This document shows positions 55,588 to 62,871 of a stretch of DNA of 64,000 nt, in pieces. This DNA comes from Peptoniphilus sp. BV3C26. Lineage in GTDB: Bacteria > Bacillota > Clostridia > Tissierellales > Peptoniphilaceae. The stretch lies in NCBI RefSeq assembly GCF_000478985.1, contig NZ_AWXB01000005.1:1-64000 (forward strand), in the 5' to 3' direction. The position numbers and the translations under genes are program-made. The notes under the pieces are model-generated. The model had not been told where the DNA came from, searched no databases, and saw nothing but the letters and a program-made list of their open reading frames with translations. The stretch's first letter is position 1; every line of letters begins with the position of its first letter.

Positions 55588-56862
55588 TTAATAAAGTTGT
55601 TTTATATTAAAAATTTCATTTGCCAAACCGCCTAATTGGTCAGCCCTTAAATAATTTCCATTTCCTTTAAAATGAGTTTCGATAGCCTTTCTAATGGCTG
55701 GGTCGGTAATTCTATTTAGAGTCTTATCCGTAACTCCAAACATATACCTTACATCAAACTCGTAAGCATGTTCCTCTTCTCCCTCTCTGACGGTCAACTT
55801 ATATCTAATTAAATCACCCATAGCAGGAGCAAGAAGTTCATCCTTACCCTTTGTCTTTAAAAAGTTATAATTTTGCGGGCTTCCAACAAATAAATCTTCA
55901 AGCTCAGTCATAGCATAAGTATCCTTAGCCCATTTTTTTAAATAAGTTCCTCCATAATTTCCATCATACAGTTTATTACTTAAACTTACATACTTTCCGT
56001 CTTTAATGTTTTTATGGCCTAATTTTTTTATATCAATATTTTTCCCATAGGGTACAAATCTTTGGTCAATAAGCTCAATAGCCATTTGCCAATCATCAGG
56101 AGCATTAGTAAAATCTTTTTTATTATCTAAACCGAAATAAAAAGGATATAAAGCTTTATTTGTTGAGCTATTGTTCCATGGGTCGTGGTAAGCAACCATT
56201 AACTGAGGAGCAACCCACTTATCAGAAACCTTACCGGGATACTCTCCTTTTACAGGTCTACTTGCTATCCTTCCACTTACAATAGCACTGTTATCACCTG
56301 GTCTATCCCAAGTTTCATATCTTTCTTTTATACGCTTAAAGGTTAAGTTTAATAATTGGTCTTCGCTTAAATCTCCTTTTGCTTGATTACTTTGGCTTGC
56401 AAGGTAAATTGCTATTTGATGTAAATTATTTTCCTTCTTATAATCTACCTTATATCCCATGTTCTCTGCTATGAATCTTAAAGGTACATATGTTCTGTTA
56501 CCTCTTATTATTGGGGCTATTATGCCTGTTTGGTCTATGTTTATTTCTTTTCCATTTAGGCTTGCTTTGGTGTTTCCTATTTGTAGGTTTAAATTCCTTC
56601 CTAAGCCTGAGTTTGTCATGGTGATTTCTTGAGTTTCTCCCTTCCAGTCTACTTTAAAGCCCATGTTTTCTGATACTACTCTTAGGGGTACCATGGTTCT
56701 ATTTCCCTTTGCTATATATGGATAGCCTGAGTTTTGGTTCATTTGTATTTTATTCTTATTTACGGTAATTTTAAATTGTTGATTATCTTCTCCATGTGTT
56801 TTTTCTATTATTGAAAATATAAGTACTGGTATGAGGATAAGTTTTAATATTCTTTTGTTCAT
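55588..56862 (-). CDS. Secreted protein with tandem stalk (copper amine oxidase N-terminal-like) domains
   Basis: A 424-residue protein. A signal peptide (to about residue 24) precedes one stalk-domain region (about 28-155) with two repeats, KGNRTMVPLRVVSENMGFKVDW and RGNRTYVPLRFIAENMGYKVDY. The remaining 260 residues are mixed alpha/beta with many aromatic residues; I recognise no catalytic motif. Stalk domains mediate cell-wall attachment or protein stacking in Clostridia and relatives. No copper-oxidase catalytic part is present. Own terminator. It lies next to the prophage end, on the host side. Confidence 0.88.
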   Translation of the reverse strand: MNKRILKLILIPVLIFSIIEKTHGEDNQQFKITVNKNKIQMNQNSGYPYIAKGNRTMVPLRVVSENMGFKVDWKGETQEITMTNSGLGRNLNLQIGNTKASLNGKEINIDQTGIIAPIIRGNRTYVPLRFIAENMGYKVDYKKENNLHQIAIYLASQSNQAKGDLSEDQLLNLTFKRIKERYETWDRPGDNSAIVSGRIASRPVKGEYPGKVSDKWVAPQLMVAYHDPWNNSSTNKALYPFYFGLDNKKDFTNAPDDWQMAIELIDQRFVPYGKNIDIKKLGHKNIKDGKYVSLSNKLYDGNYGGTYLKKWAKDTYAMTELEDLFVGSPQNYNFLKTKGKDELLAPAMGDLIRYKLTVREGEEEHAYEFDVRYMFGVTDKTLNRITDPAIRKAIETHFKGNGNYLRADQLGGLANEIFNIKQLY

Positions 56863-56959
56863 TATTATCTCCTTTTTTAGTTTTTTTGCAATTTCATTTT
56901 ACCATATCTAAAATAAAAAATCTCTTGTTTAATTTTATCATTTTTAAAATTTTAAATAA

Positions 56960-56989
56960 AAAAATAGCCATAAAAATTTTATGGCTATT
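56960..56989 (-). terminator. Host terminator of tRNA-Arg
   Basis: AATAGCCATAAAA (56963-56975) and TTTTATGGCTATT (56977-56989) form a 13-bp stem with a 1-nt centre, followed on the minus strand by T7. It touches the CCA end of the tRNA fragment and would be the native terminator left by phage integration. Confidence 0.85.
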
Positions 56990-57036
56990 GGCGCGCCTTA
57001 GAGGATTCGAACCCCCGGCCTTTTGATCCGTAGTCA
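56989..57036 (-). tRNA. 3' fragment of tRNA-Arg(ACG): prophage attachment site
   Basis: On the minus strand the fragment holds an anticodon loop CTACGGA (anticodon ACG, G37), a 5-nt variable loop, a T arm (GGGGG TTCGAAT CCTCT), the 3' acceptor half AAGGCGC, discriminator G and CCA. The 5' half (a GCGCCTT acceptor strand and D arm) is missing: only three pairs of the anticodon stem (TGA/TCA) remain. The bases beyond are phage-like. This is the usual result of integration into a tRNA gene; the intact tRNA should lie at the far prophage end, past 64000. Confidence 0.83.
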
Positions 57037-57074
57037 TTCGTACTATTAGCATTTAGGCTATTTATAGATATACT

Positions 57075-57096
57075 TTGTTACCAACTTGTTACCAAC
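57075..57096. repeat. Perfect 11-bp tandem repeat beside the attachment site
   Basis: TTGTTACCAAC occurs twice head to tail, 38 bases inside the prophage end. Direct repeats at this spot are typical of integrase arm-type or excisionase sites. They could also be a leftover of an integrase reading frame, because an open stretch of 26 codons ends just beyond. Confidence 0.7.
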
Positions 57097-57199
57097 GGTT
57101 CGCTCTCTTTGAGTATTTACAAGGCTTAGAGGGTTGTTTCAGAATATTATTTTAAATGCTTTTAAAACTAAATATTTTTCACCATATATAAAAATAAAT

Positions 57200-57285
57200 A
57201 AGAGGACTATCATTCAGTCCTCTTTTATTCGTCTTTAGCTCGCCAAGTCCTAACAAACCGTTTTTGTTGACGGTTTATTTTTTTT
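57200..57285. terminator. Two hairpins in the prophage end region
   Basis: AAGAGGACT/AGTCCTCTT (57200-57224) has a 9-bp stem with T-tracts in both directions. AAACCGT/ACGGTTT (57255-57276) is followed by AT8 on the plus strand. No gene lies in the rest of 57097-57299. They insulate the host from phage transcription and the reverse. Confidence 0.7.
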
Positions 57286-57296
57286 CTGTGAAAATG

Positions 57297-57324
57297 TAAA
57301 AAAAGACCTGGATCATTCTCCAGG
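57297..57324 (-). terminator. Terminator of the phage lysis genes
   Basis: CCTGG (57307-57311) and CCAGG (57320-57324), extended by AGxC pairs, form a stem whose loop contains the stop codon region of the last holin gene. The minus strand then has T7. Confidence 0.8.
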
Positions 57325-57630
57325 CTTTTTAAGTTCTTCTTTCCATCTATTAAGTTCCAATACGCTTGCTTCTATCATGTCATCAAGTTCTTTTTCGCTT
57401 ATCTTAATTCCTTGTTCGTTAAGTCGCATCAGGACATATTGCTTTTTTAATTGCCCTTGGCCTGACTTAGTGTATATTTGCTCAGCTGCCTTTACTGCTA
57501 TATCTACCGCTTCCATAATGTTTACTGCTTTTGCTTGCAGTCCTTTGCTTTTTAAATAAGGTATAAGTACACCTGTGATTAAAATACTAACGACTGATAA
57601 AACCACATAAAATATATTATTTGTGTTCAT
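57313..57630 (-). CDS. LLH-family phage holin
   Basis: A 105-residue protein. One N-terminal membrane helix (about 5-25) is followed by a charged helical domain with VDIAVKAAEQIYTKSGQGQLKKQYVLMRLNEQGIKI (motif AAEQIYT...GxxKKxYV). This is the layout of the Lactobacillus LL-H type holins. It is the last gene of the phage late region and overlaps the upstream holin by 14 bases. Terminator follows. Confidence 0.83.
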   Translation of the reverse strand: MNTNNIFYVVLSVVSILITGVLIPYLKSKGLQAKAVNIMEAVDIAVKAAEQIYTKSGQGQLKKQYVLMRLNEQGIKISEKELDDMIEASVLELNRWKEELKKPGE

Positions 57631-58003
57631 TTTCTACCTCCATTGATTCTTTAATTTCTTTTATAAGATTTTCTTTTTCTTCCCAAGTCTTTAAATTCTT
57701 ATACTCTGTGTGCTGCTTAAAAAATTGATGTACTCCTACCGCCGTAGCTCCAAGAAAAACTCCCTGGCCAATACTCATAAGGATCCATACGATAATCTGA
57801 ATTTTATTCATAGGATCCATACGATTTGCAAGGCTTGTAATCAAGGCAATAGGTATCCCCACAATAGATAAAATGGTTGGTATAAGGCTGTCATTAATCC
57901 TATTTGACTTCTTTAAAGCTTTTCCTATCACCACAAGCACAGGTATCATGAATACTAATTCAGGGCTAAGATACTCTTTTAAGCTGAAGATTATATCTTG
58001 CAT
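57617..58003 (-). CDS. Second phage holin (phi29-like Holin_5_2 type)
   Basis: A 128-residue protein with three hydrophobic segments: YLSPELVFMIPVLVVIGKALK (about 9-29), a second around 40-60 with LIPTILSIVGIPIALI, and a third near 70-95. A charged C-terminal tail follows. The order matches holins of the phi29-like family. Two holins of different families side by side suggest a paired holin system. It starts 1 base after the amidase stop. Confidence 0.8.
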   Translation of the reverse strand: MQDIIFSLKEYLSPELVFMIPVLVVIGKALKKSNRINDSLIPTILSIVGIPIALITSLANRMDPMNKIQIIVWILMSIGQGVFLGATAVGVHQFFKQHTEYKNLKTWEEKENLIKEIKESMEVENEHK

Positions 58004-58004
58004 A

Positions 58005-58754
58005 TTATCCTCTCAACTCTACTATTTTTTTGTCTTGATTCCATCCCACTTGTAAATTTAAAGCCTCTGCAAGGTCTCTTATAGCTACATAATTAGTGCC
58101 TTGGATATTTTTACCTCTAAGTTCAATATTTTTGCCATTTAAGTTAATCTTAACCTTATCGGCTTTTAAAATATTTTCCATAACCTTATCAATCCTTTCT
58201 TTCAATGCCTTTTCTTGGGCAGGCACCCCAGGACTTGACTTTGACAAATCCAATTTTATTTTTATAGGCTCTTGAACATCCTTTAAAAACTTCTCCCAAA
58301 GATTTTTTGTAAAAAAAGTTCCAGGACATCTTTTCCTGGACACATCATAGTGCCTACAAACATTTTTTATAGGCACATTAAATTTAGCTATAAGATTTTT
58401 AACCAACTCAACTAAATTTTCATAGGCTTTTCCATAGTTTCCATCTGAGTTAATGCACAGCTCTATGCCTATGGATGTACAGTTCCTTACGCCGTTTAGT
58501 GCTCGGCCATATCCTTGATTATCTCCACAGTGCCAAGCAGAAAAGCTATCTCCTATAATTTGCACTATCTCGTGGTCATCTACAAAATAATGGGCAGATG
58601 CATTTCTATTGCCACCACCAAAGAATTTGAAGTGGTTAAGAGCATTTGCTCCTACACCTGAGTTACCAGTGTCATGGATAACTAAATACTCTATTTTCTT
58701 GCCCTTCCTGCTGGAGTAATTATAATTTATGGGCATAAATCTAAAATTTACCAT
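58005..58754 (-). CDS. Phage endolysin: N-acetylmuramoyl-L-alanine amidase with stalk-domain C-terminus
   Basis: A 249-residue endolysin. The Amidase_2 domain (about 10-160) has zinc ligands His27 (EYLVIHDTGNSGVG), His135 and Cys143 (VCRHYDVSRKRCPGTFF), and the conserved IGIELCIN. A linker (about 160-195) leads to a C-terminal stalk domain (about 197-249: INLNGKNIELRG..., YVAIRDLAEALNLQVGWNQD). This domain type usually belongs to host cell-wall proteins; here it probably serves wall binding. No signal peptide, so release depends on the two holins. It follows the XhlA-like gene. Confidence 0.9.
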   Translation of the reverse strand: MVNFRFMPINYNYSSRKGKKIEYLVIHDTGNSGVGANALNHFKFFGGGNRNASAHYFVDDHEIVQIIGDSFSAWHCGDNQGYGRALNGVRNCTSIGIELCINSDGNYGKAYENLVELVKNLIAKFNVPIKNVCRHYDVSRKRCPGTFFTKNLWEKFLKDVQEPIKIKLDLSKSSPGVPAQEKALKERIDKVMENILKADKVKINLNGKNIELRGKNIQGTNYVAIRDLAEALNLQVGWNQDKKIVELRG

Positions 58755-58755
58755 C

Positions 58756-59079
58756 TTACCACCCCTTAACTATCTTGGCAATTATTCCTGTTACTATAGC
58801 TGTAAGTATTATAGTAATGATTGTATTCTTATACTCGTCAAAAGCCTTTTTAGGCTTATCTGTAAGCTCCATCAAAGTCGCATTCATGACTTTAAGTTGC
58901 TCTTTAATGAAGTCCAGGTCTTTTTGAAAGAGTTTTATGTTCGTATCTTGTATCGAGTTATCTGTGGCGGTTTTTTCAATCTTAGCCTCGTGATCTTTTA
59001 GCGTTGCTTCGTGTCTTTCTGAAATCTTTTCTAAAAGACCGATTCTTCGTTCATGGTCGTTGCATTTTTCATTTTCCAA
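58756..59079 (-). CDS. XhlA-like hemolysin/holin accessory protein
   Basis: A 107-residue protein. A long coiled-coil region (about 5-75) leads to one C-terminal membrane helix (NTIITIILTAIVTGIIAKIVKGW). This is the XhlA layout; in PBSX, XhlA works with the holin to lyse the host. It starts at TTG 59079, with AGAGGTGA upstream. It lies between the CD1375-like genes and the amidase. Confidence 0.85.
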   Translation of the reverse strand: MENEKCNDHERRIGLLEKISERHEATLKDHEAKIEKTATDNSIQDTNIKLFQKDLDFIKEQLKVMNATLMELTDKPKKAFDEYKNTIITIILTAIVTGIIAKIVKGW

Positions 59080-59104
59080 GATGTCACCTCTTTTTTATAA
59101 AAAT

Positions 59105-59126
59105 TAAGGGAGGACTAAGCCTCCCA
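59105..59126 (-). terminator. Hairpin after the second CD1375-like gene
   Basis: GGGAGG (59108-59113) and CCTCCC (59120-59125) form a 6-bp stem, and the minus strand continues TTAATTTTTATAA. A weak terminator between tail genes and the lysis cassette. Confidence 0.65.
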
Positions 59127-59131
59127 AATTA

Positions 59132-59266
59132 TTATGCTTCTTCCTTTGCAAGTTCCCCCATGCCTAAATCCTCAAGACACTTTTTAGTTCTTTCTTTTAG
59201 TGACATTGGCACTTGAGCGAAAGTTCTTTTGCCATAAATAATAAGTGTTGCGTATACTACGTCCAT
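59132..59266 (-). CDS. CD1375-like small phage protein, second copy
   Basis: About 44 residues: MDVVYATLIIYGKRTFAQVP, then SLKERTKKCLEDLGMGELAKEEA. This is the (V/A)YxxLIxxGKRTxxQVPxSL pattern of the CD1375 family, small proteins of unknown role found between tail fiber and lysis genes. The ATG near 59266 follows GGGGGTGT. A longer frame from 59356 would add a 28-residue hydrophobic leader that passes through a terminator hairpin; I consider it accidental. It is a diverged copy of the gene at 59340. Confidence 0.72.
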   Translation of the reverse strand: MDVVYATLIIYGKRTFAQVPMSLKERTKKCLEDLGMGELAKEEA

Positions 59267-59302
59267 TTCTACACCCCCTTTTATTAGAAGTTTTAGCAAT
59301 AA

Positions 59303-59325
59303 AAAAACACTCCCAAAGAGTGCTA
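59303..59325 (-). terminator. Hairpin between the two CD1375-like genes
   Basis: CACTC (59308-59312) and GAGTG (59318-59322) with flanking GC/T pairs, followed on the minus strand by T7. It would reduce transcription into the second copy and the lysis genes. Confidence 0.7.
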
Positions 59326-59339
59326 CTACTAAACCTATT

Positions 59340-59447
59340 TTATTTTTCATTTTCAAGAGCCTTTATAACTTCATCTCTTAAAGACTTTGGCACTTGGTCG
59401 ATTGTTCTTTTTCCCATTTTGATTAAATATACATATACAGCTACCAT
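59340..59447 (-). CDS. CD1375-like small phage protein, first copy
   Basis: A 35-residue frame, MVAVYVYLIKMGKRTIDQVP then KSLRDEVIKALENEK, with AGGAGG 6 bases before its ATG at 59447. Its start overlaps the stop of the upstream gene by one base (TAATG). It shares V-Y-x-x-L-I-x-x-G-K-R-T-x-x-Q-V-P-x-S-L with the gene at 59132, so the two form a tandem pair. Too short for most gene finders. Function unknown. Confidence 0.75.
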   Translation of the reverse strand: MVAVYVYLIKMGKRTIDQVPKSLRDEVIKALENEK

Positions 59448-59806
59448 TATTTACCTCCTAAATTTGCTTCATATGTTTCTGCAAGTGCAGTCATTATAGT
59501 TAATTTATCATTTTCTAATTTTTCATAGGTTTCAGCTTGTGCCATCGCAGATTGGATTTTAAATTCTTCAAGTTCTTTTTCAATCTTTGCGTTTGGGTCA
59601 GGTTGAGGTTCTACTGTTGGTTCTTTCGGGTCATTATTTCTTTCTTCGTAAAGCTTTCTTATTTTCTCTGCTTGTTCTTCGTCAACAAGTACAGGATTAT
59701 CAGCTGTTCCCTTTTTACCTGTAACTTCTTGGACTATTGCGAAACCTAAGTTTTTGTCTATTGGTTGCCAGATTATTTCGCAACCGCTTCTAATTATTTT
59801 ATACAT
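59447..59806 (-). CDS. Phage tail-region protein of unknown function
   Basis: About 119 residues from the ATG at 59806, which has AAGGTGGTGG upstream. The first 55 residues (MYKIIRSGCEIIWQPIDKNL, then GFAIVQEVTGKK) form a small beta-like domain. A Pro/Glu-rich linker (DPKEPTVEPQPDPN) and a helical tail (AKIEKELEEFKIQSAMAQAETYEKL) follow. Such proteins often lie between fiber and lysis genes in Firmicutes phages. No enzyme motif is visible. It follows the gene at 59799 with an 8-base overlap. Confidence 0.65.
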   Translation of the reverse strand: MYKIIRSGCEIIWQPIDKNLGFAIVQEVTGKKGTADNPVLVDEEQAEKIRKLYEERNNDPKEPTVEPQPDPNAKIEKELEEFKIQSAMAQAETYEKLENDKLTIMTALAETYEANLGGK

Positions 59807-60050
59807 TTTCCACCACCTTGAAAACAATACCTTGTATTGTCGCGCCATTACGAATTGATTTTATCTCAGATCCCTGTACAATAAGTCCATTTTGGATATT
59901 TTCATACCCCGGAGACACTTCATTTACGTTTAATTTTCTGTTTGCGTCTTGGTAAAGAGATACTTTCCAGAGTTCTCCTTGCGGTATTACAATTTTTTCG
60001 TCGGCTTTTAATTTTAAATTAATTAGCCTATCAAATTTTAATTTTGCCAT
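59799..60050 (-). CDS. Small phage tail-region protein of unknown function
   Basis: An 83-residue protein, MAKLKFDRLINLKLKADEKI, then IPQGELWKVSLYQDANRKLN, with ATIQGIVFKVVENV at the end. The IPxGELWKVxL motif resembles small beta-rich proteins that decorate or trim fibers in Firmicutes phages, but I cannot name a family. AGGAGTGAT lies before its ATG. It follows the fiber gene by 11 bases. Confidence 0.65.
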   Translation of the reverse strand: MAKLKFDRLINLKLKADEKIVIPQGELWKVSLYQDANRKLNVNEVSPGYENIQNGLIVQGSEIKSIRNGATIQGIVFKVVENV

Positions 60051-60061
60051 TTTATCACTCC

Positions 60062-61006
60062 TTAACTAAAAGTAAGTATTTGCTCTATAATATCGCTTTG
60101 TACTTCTTCTATTATGGTCTTCTTTAAATCAGCTAACATCTTATCAATCTGCTCATTAGTATATAAGTCAGGACTTGCGTGCTTACTCCTTGCATGATTA
60201 TAAGCTATAAGTCCGTGGTCTCCCCTATATGCAGTTAAAGACGTTGTTCCTAATTTCAGCATATTATCAGTTATATTTTTTATAATCGAGTCCATTGCTT
60301 CTTTGCTATAAGCGTTTGTTGGAGCGTGCTTACTAAGTGCATGGTCATAAGCTACTTTTCCATAGTCGCCCCTGAAAGCAGTGTCTGAACTTTCCCCAAG
60401 TGCAAGACCTTTTTCAGCAACTGGAAGTTGATTTTTGGGTACTTTCCCATCTGCACCTAAACTTGCATAGCCCCCTGCACGACCTTTTTCTTTTGTTATT
60501 TGATAGTCTTTTAAATCTAAAATATTAGGTAAATTATTTATAAGGTCGTGAAGGTCTTTTTGAGTTGCAACAACTATTGAAGGGTCAACTTTTAAAATAA
60601 CATTTGCTGCATTCGAAAAAGTTAAAATCATTCTAATTGTTATATCTTTATACGCTCCAAACTCACCTACTGGCTTATAGGTTTCTGGATGTTTTGCAAC
60701 TGCAATTAAGTTTCCGTCCTTATCCTTAATGCCTGCTTCCCTAATGTAGAAGCCACCAATATCAGTCGGGATATAAGCCTCAACTAAGATTTCATTTTTA
60801 TTGCTTTCTCCAATAATAACCTTAGTCAAAGCCCCTTCCCAAACTTGATTTTTAAGTTGAGTTTGGCTCTCGTTAATTTCGTAATAGCCACCTGCACCAT
60901 CTCCGACACATAGAGAGGACAACTCAACTTTCTTACCCAATGCTACCGCATTGGTTATCTGCCTCTTGCCAATATCGGTTATGAGGCTGAAAAACTTTTC
61001 CGCCAT
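60062..61006 (-). CDS. Phage tail fiber protein with two SKHA-type repeats
   Basis: A 314-residue protein. The N-terminal half (about 1-150) is the tail-collar fiber domain seen in P2/Mu-like tails (FSLITDIGKRQITNAVALGK, DIGGFYIREAGIKDKDGNLIAVA). A QxxLxxDGKVPxxQLP linker follows, written here as GYASLGADGKVPKNQLP (about 178-194). Two tandem repeats of about 42 residues come next: LGESSDTAFRGDYGKVAYDH...SKHAP and LGTTSLTAYRGDHGLIAYNH...SKHAS. The short helical C-terminus carries no recognised receptor-binding domain. It follows the tail protein I-like gene. Confidence 0.87.
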   Translation of the reverse strand: MAEKFFSLITDIGKRQITNAVALGKKVELSSLCVGDGAGGYYEINESQTQLKNQVWEGALTKVIIGESNKNEILVEAYIPTDIGGFYIREAGIKDKDGNLIAVAKHPETYKPVGEFGAYKDITIRMILTFSNAANVILKVDPSIVVATQKDLHDLINNLPNILDLKDYQITKEKGRAGGYASLGADGKVPKNQLPVAEKGLALGESSDTAFRGDYGKVAYDHALSKHAPTNAYSKEAMDSIIKNITDNMLKLGTTSLTAYRGDHGLIAYNHARSKHASPDLYTNEQIDKMLADLKKTIIEEVQSDIIEQILTFS

Positions 61007-61007
61007 T

Positions 61008-61649
61008 TTAATCTCTCCTTCCTATAATTATTTCTTCGTGTTCTGTATAAAAACTAGCAGCTAACCTATAAATTACATCATCATCAACATCTTTTAATTT
61101 TTCGGGAAGAATCGTTATTTCTTCTCCTGCAACTGCCCCTACACCAAGGTAAAAAGTTTTTTTGTAATTCAATTCAATTAGAACTCTTACACCTGCAGCC
61201 TTAACCCTATTAACAATTTCATAGGGAATTCTTTTTGCAATAGGACCAAGCATTAGTTTTATTGCAGCAGGCTCATTTAAGTGGTCTTTATTCCACCAAA
61301 CTTCTTCAAGTCCTAAATAGACTTCTTTTATCAATGCTGACATGACATTATTTATAGTGGGTATATCCCCAATAGATAAGTTGGCAATAATTCGGGTCTT
61401 GATTAACAACCTATAAAGGTCATCATCTTCTCCAAGTCTAAATTGCCCTACATTTGCCCCTAATTTGTCTAAGGTTTCTCCCTGTGCCTTATCAATATTC
61501 CTACTGTCATTTATGCTTGCAAAACCTTTTTCAAGTTCTCCATATCCACCATATAAGACATAGTAAAGGTCAAGATTATTAGGCTTCCTAAATCTTTCAG
61601 GAAGTCGTCGCCAAGCCTTATAATATAAATCTTCTTGATTATGATACAT
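61008..61649 (-). CDS. Phage tail protein (DUF2313/YmfQ, gpI-like position)
   Basis: About 213 residues. The N-terminal WRRLPERFRKPNNLDLYYVL and IDKAQGETLDKLGANVGQFRLGEDDDLYRLLIKTRI segments resemble the YmfQ/DUF2313 proteins that sit beside baseplate J in Mu/PBSX-like tails. They connect the baseplate and fibers. The ATG at 61649 overlaps the stop of the baseplate J gene; TTG 61655 is an alternative start. Confidence 0.8.
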   Translation of the reverse strand: MYHNQEDLYYKAWRRLPERFRKPNNLDLYYVLYGGYGELEKGFASINDSRNIDKAQGETLDKLGANVGQFRLGEDDDLYRLLIKTRIIANLSIGDIPTINNVMSALIKEVYLGLEEVWWNKDHLNEPAAIKLMLGPIAKRIPYEIVNRVKAAGVRVLIELNYKKTFYLGVGAVAGEEITILPEKLKDVDDDVIYRLAASFYTEHEEIIIGRRD

Positions 61650-62871
61650 ACTCAATCACAACCTTTTCTGGGCTTGTTTTGGCAATAGAGGCTCTTGCTA
61701 TTTCAATGTTTGTCTCTTTCCATTCTTTTCCATCTGTAGAAATAAAGGCTTCAACATCGGCAATTCCACCAAGACACATTGCACGTCCTAAAACTTTTGA
61801 TAATACTACATCTTCTCCAAGTTTTAATCCTGCATATTCAACCCCATCGCTATCCTTTCCACCAATGTAATTTAAAATGGCTCTTTTTAATGCCTCGTCG
61901 CCCTTATAATCTTTGTCTTTTTTGATTTTTAATTTAACAAAAATTTCTTCAACCTTTGCTCTGGTAAAGCCTATTTTATGGAGTACATTCTTTTTATCTT
62001 TTACATCAATTACAATATTTCCAAAGGCTTCTATGCCTGCAGCCTTATTTTCGTAAATTGTTCTTGCAATATCTTCATTTTCTCCTCCATAGATATAGCA
62101 AGCAACAGACTTAGGAGGTATTCCATCAATAGTTTCCATTGTTACATTCTCTCTAACTTCACAATCAACAACCTTATCAATGTCTAAAAGTGCGGCAGTA
62201 ATTGCAGGTACAGTTGACCCTCCAACTCTTGAGTAAGATTTTTTATATCTTTCTCTAAATTCGTTGTCAGTCTCAATATTTAAACCACCAACTGCATCAT
62301 TTTTATTTATGACCCTATCCACTCCTAAAGCAGGATTTAAAATTTCAGTTATTGATTTTTCCCCAACATTGTTTTCTTTTCCTGCTCCAATGGATTCAAC
62401 ATAAACATCAACGCTTCCATTTTTGATAGTGGCATCTTCAAGAGTTTCAAAAACAACTCCTTTTTTAGTTGCAACCTTAAAGCCTTTTGGGATTACAATT
62501 TCATCATCTCCATAAATTGTAACTATGGTCTTACTTTTAGTTGCAGGTCGTCTTGTGATTGTTAAATACATTCCAACATTATCAAGGGCTGTCCCCTCTG
62601 CAGAGTTAACGAATGGAGCGTTATAGACGTCCTCTGCCAACTCCCACAAATAAGCCTCGTCCCAAGATAAATTTCTAATTAATTTTCCCAAAAAAGAAGT
62701 CTCTGAGGTATCAATATTGACCCCAAAGACTTTCTTAGCTCTCTTAATTCTATCTGCAACGCACTCTGGATATAGCTTTCTTCTAAATCCAAATTCTGTT
62801 AGTCCAAATTCAGAATTATTTATTTTTTTAACATCATCAATTATACATAATCCGTCTTTGCAATTATCCAA
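61639..62871 (-). CDS. Baseplate J family protein
   Basis: A 410-residue protein of the gpJ/XkdT family that forms the baseplate wedge of contractile tails. Conserved parts are TSFLGKLIRNLSWDEAYLWELAEDVYNAPFVNSAEGTALDNVGM (key region about 55-100), VYVESIGAGKENNVGEKSITEI, ETDNEFRERYKKSYSRVGGSTVPAI, and VVDCEVRENVTMETIDGIPPKSVACYI. It overlaps both neighbours, as is common in tail gene runs. Confidence 0.93.
   Translation of the reverse strand: MDNCKDGLCIIDDVKKINNSEFGLTEFGFRRKLYPECVADRIKRAKKVFGVNIDTSETSFLGKLIRNLSWDEAYLWELAEDVYNAPFVNSAEGTALDNVGMYLTITRRPATKSKTIVTIYGDDEIVIPKGFKVATKKGVVFETLEDATIKNGSVDVYVESIGAGKENNVGEKSITEILNPALGVDRVINKNDAVGGLNIETDNEFRERYKKSYSRVGGSTVPAITAALLDIDKVVDCEVRENVTMETIDGIPPKSVACYIYGGENEDIARTIYENKAAGIEAFGNIVIDVKDKKNVLHKIGFTRAKVEEIFVKLKIKKDKDYKGDEALKRAILNYIGGKDSDGVEYAGLKLGEDVVLSKVLGRAMCLGGIADVEAFISTDGKEWKETNIEIARASIAKTSPEKVVIEYVS

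Noticed and set aside
56989..57090. Complete tRNA gene
   Set aside because: No 5' acceptor strand or D arm can be found upstream of the anticodon loop; only the 3' part is present.
57100..57178. Integrase gene remnant (26 codons ending near the 11-bp repeats)
   Set aside because: Too short and without recognisable integrase motifs; kept only as an alternative reading of the repeats.
59267..59356. Upstream extension of the second CD1375-like protein with a hydrophobic leader
   Set aside because: It starts at TTG, overlaps the first copy's stop and reads through a terminator hairpin; the family begins at the later ATG.
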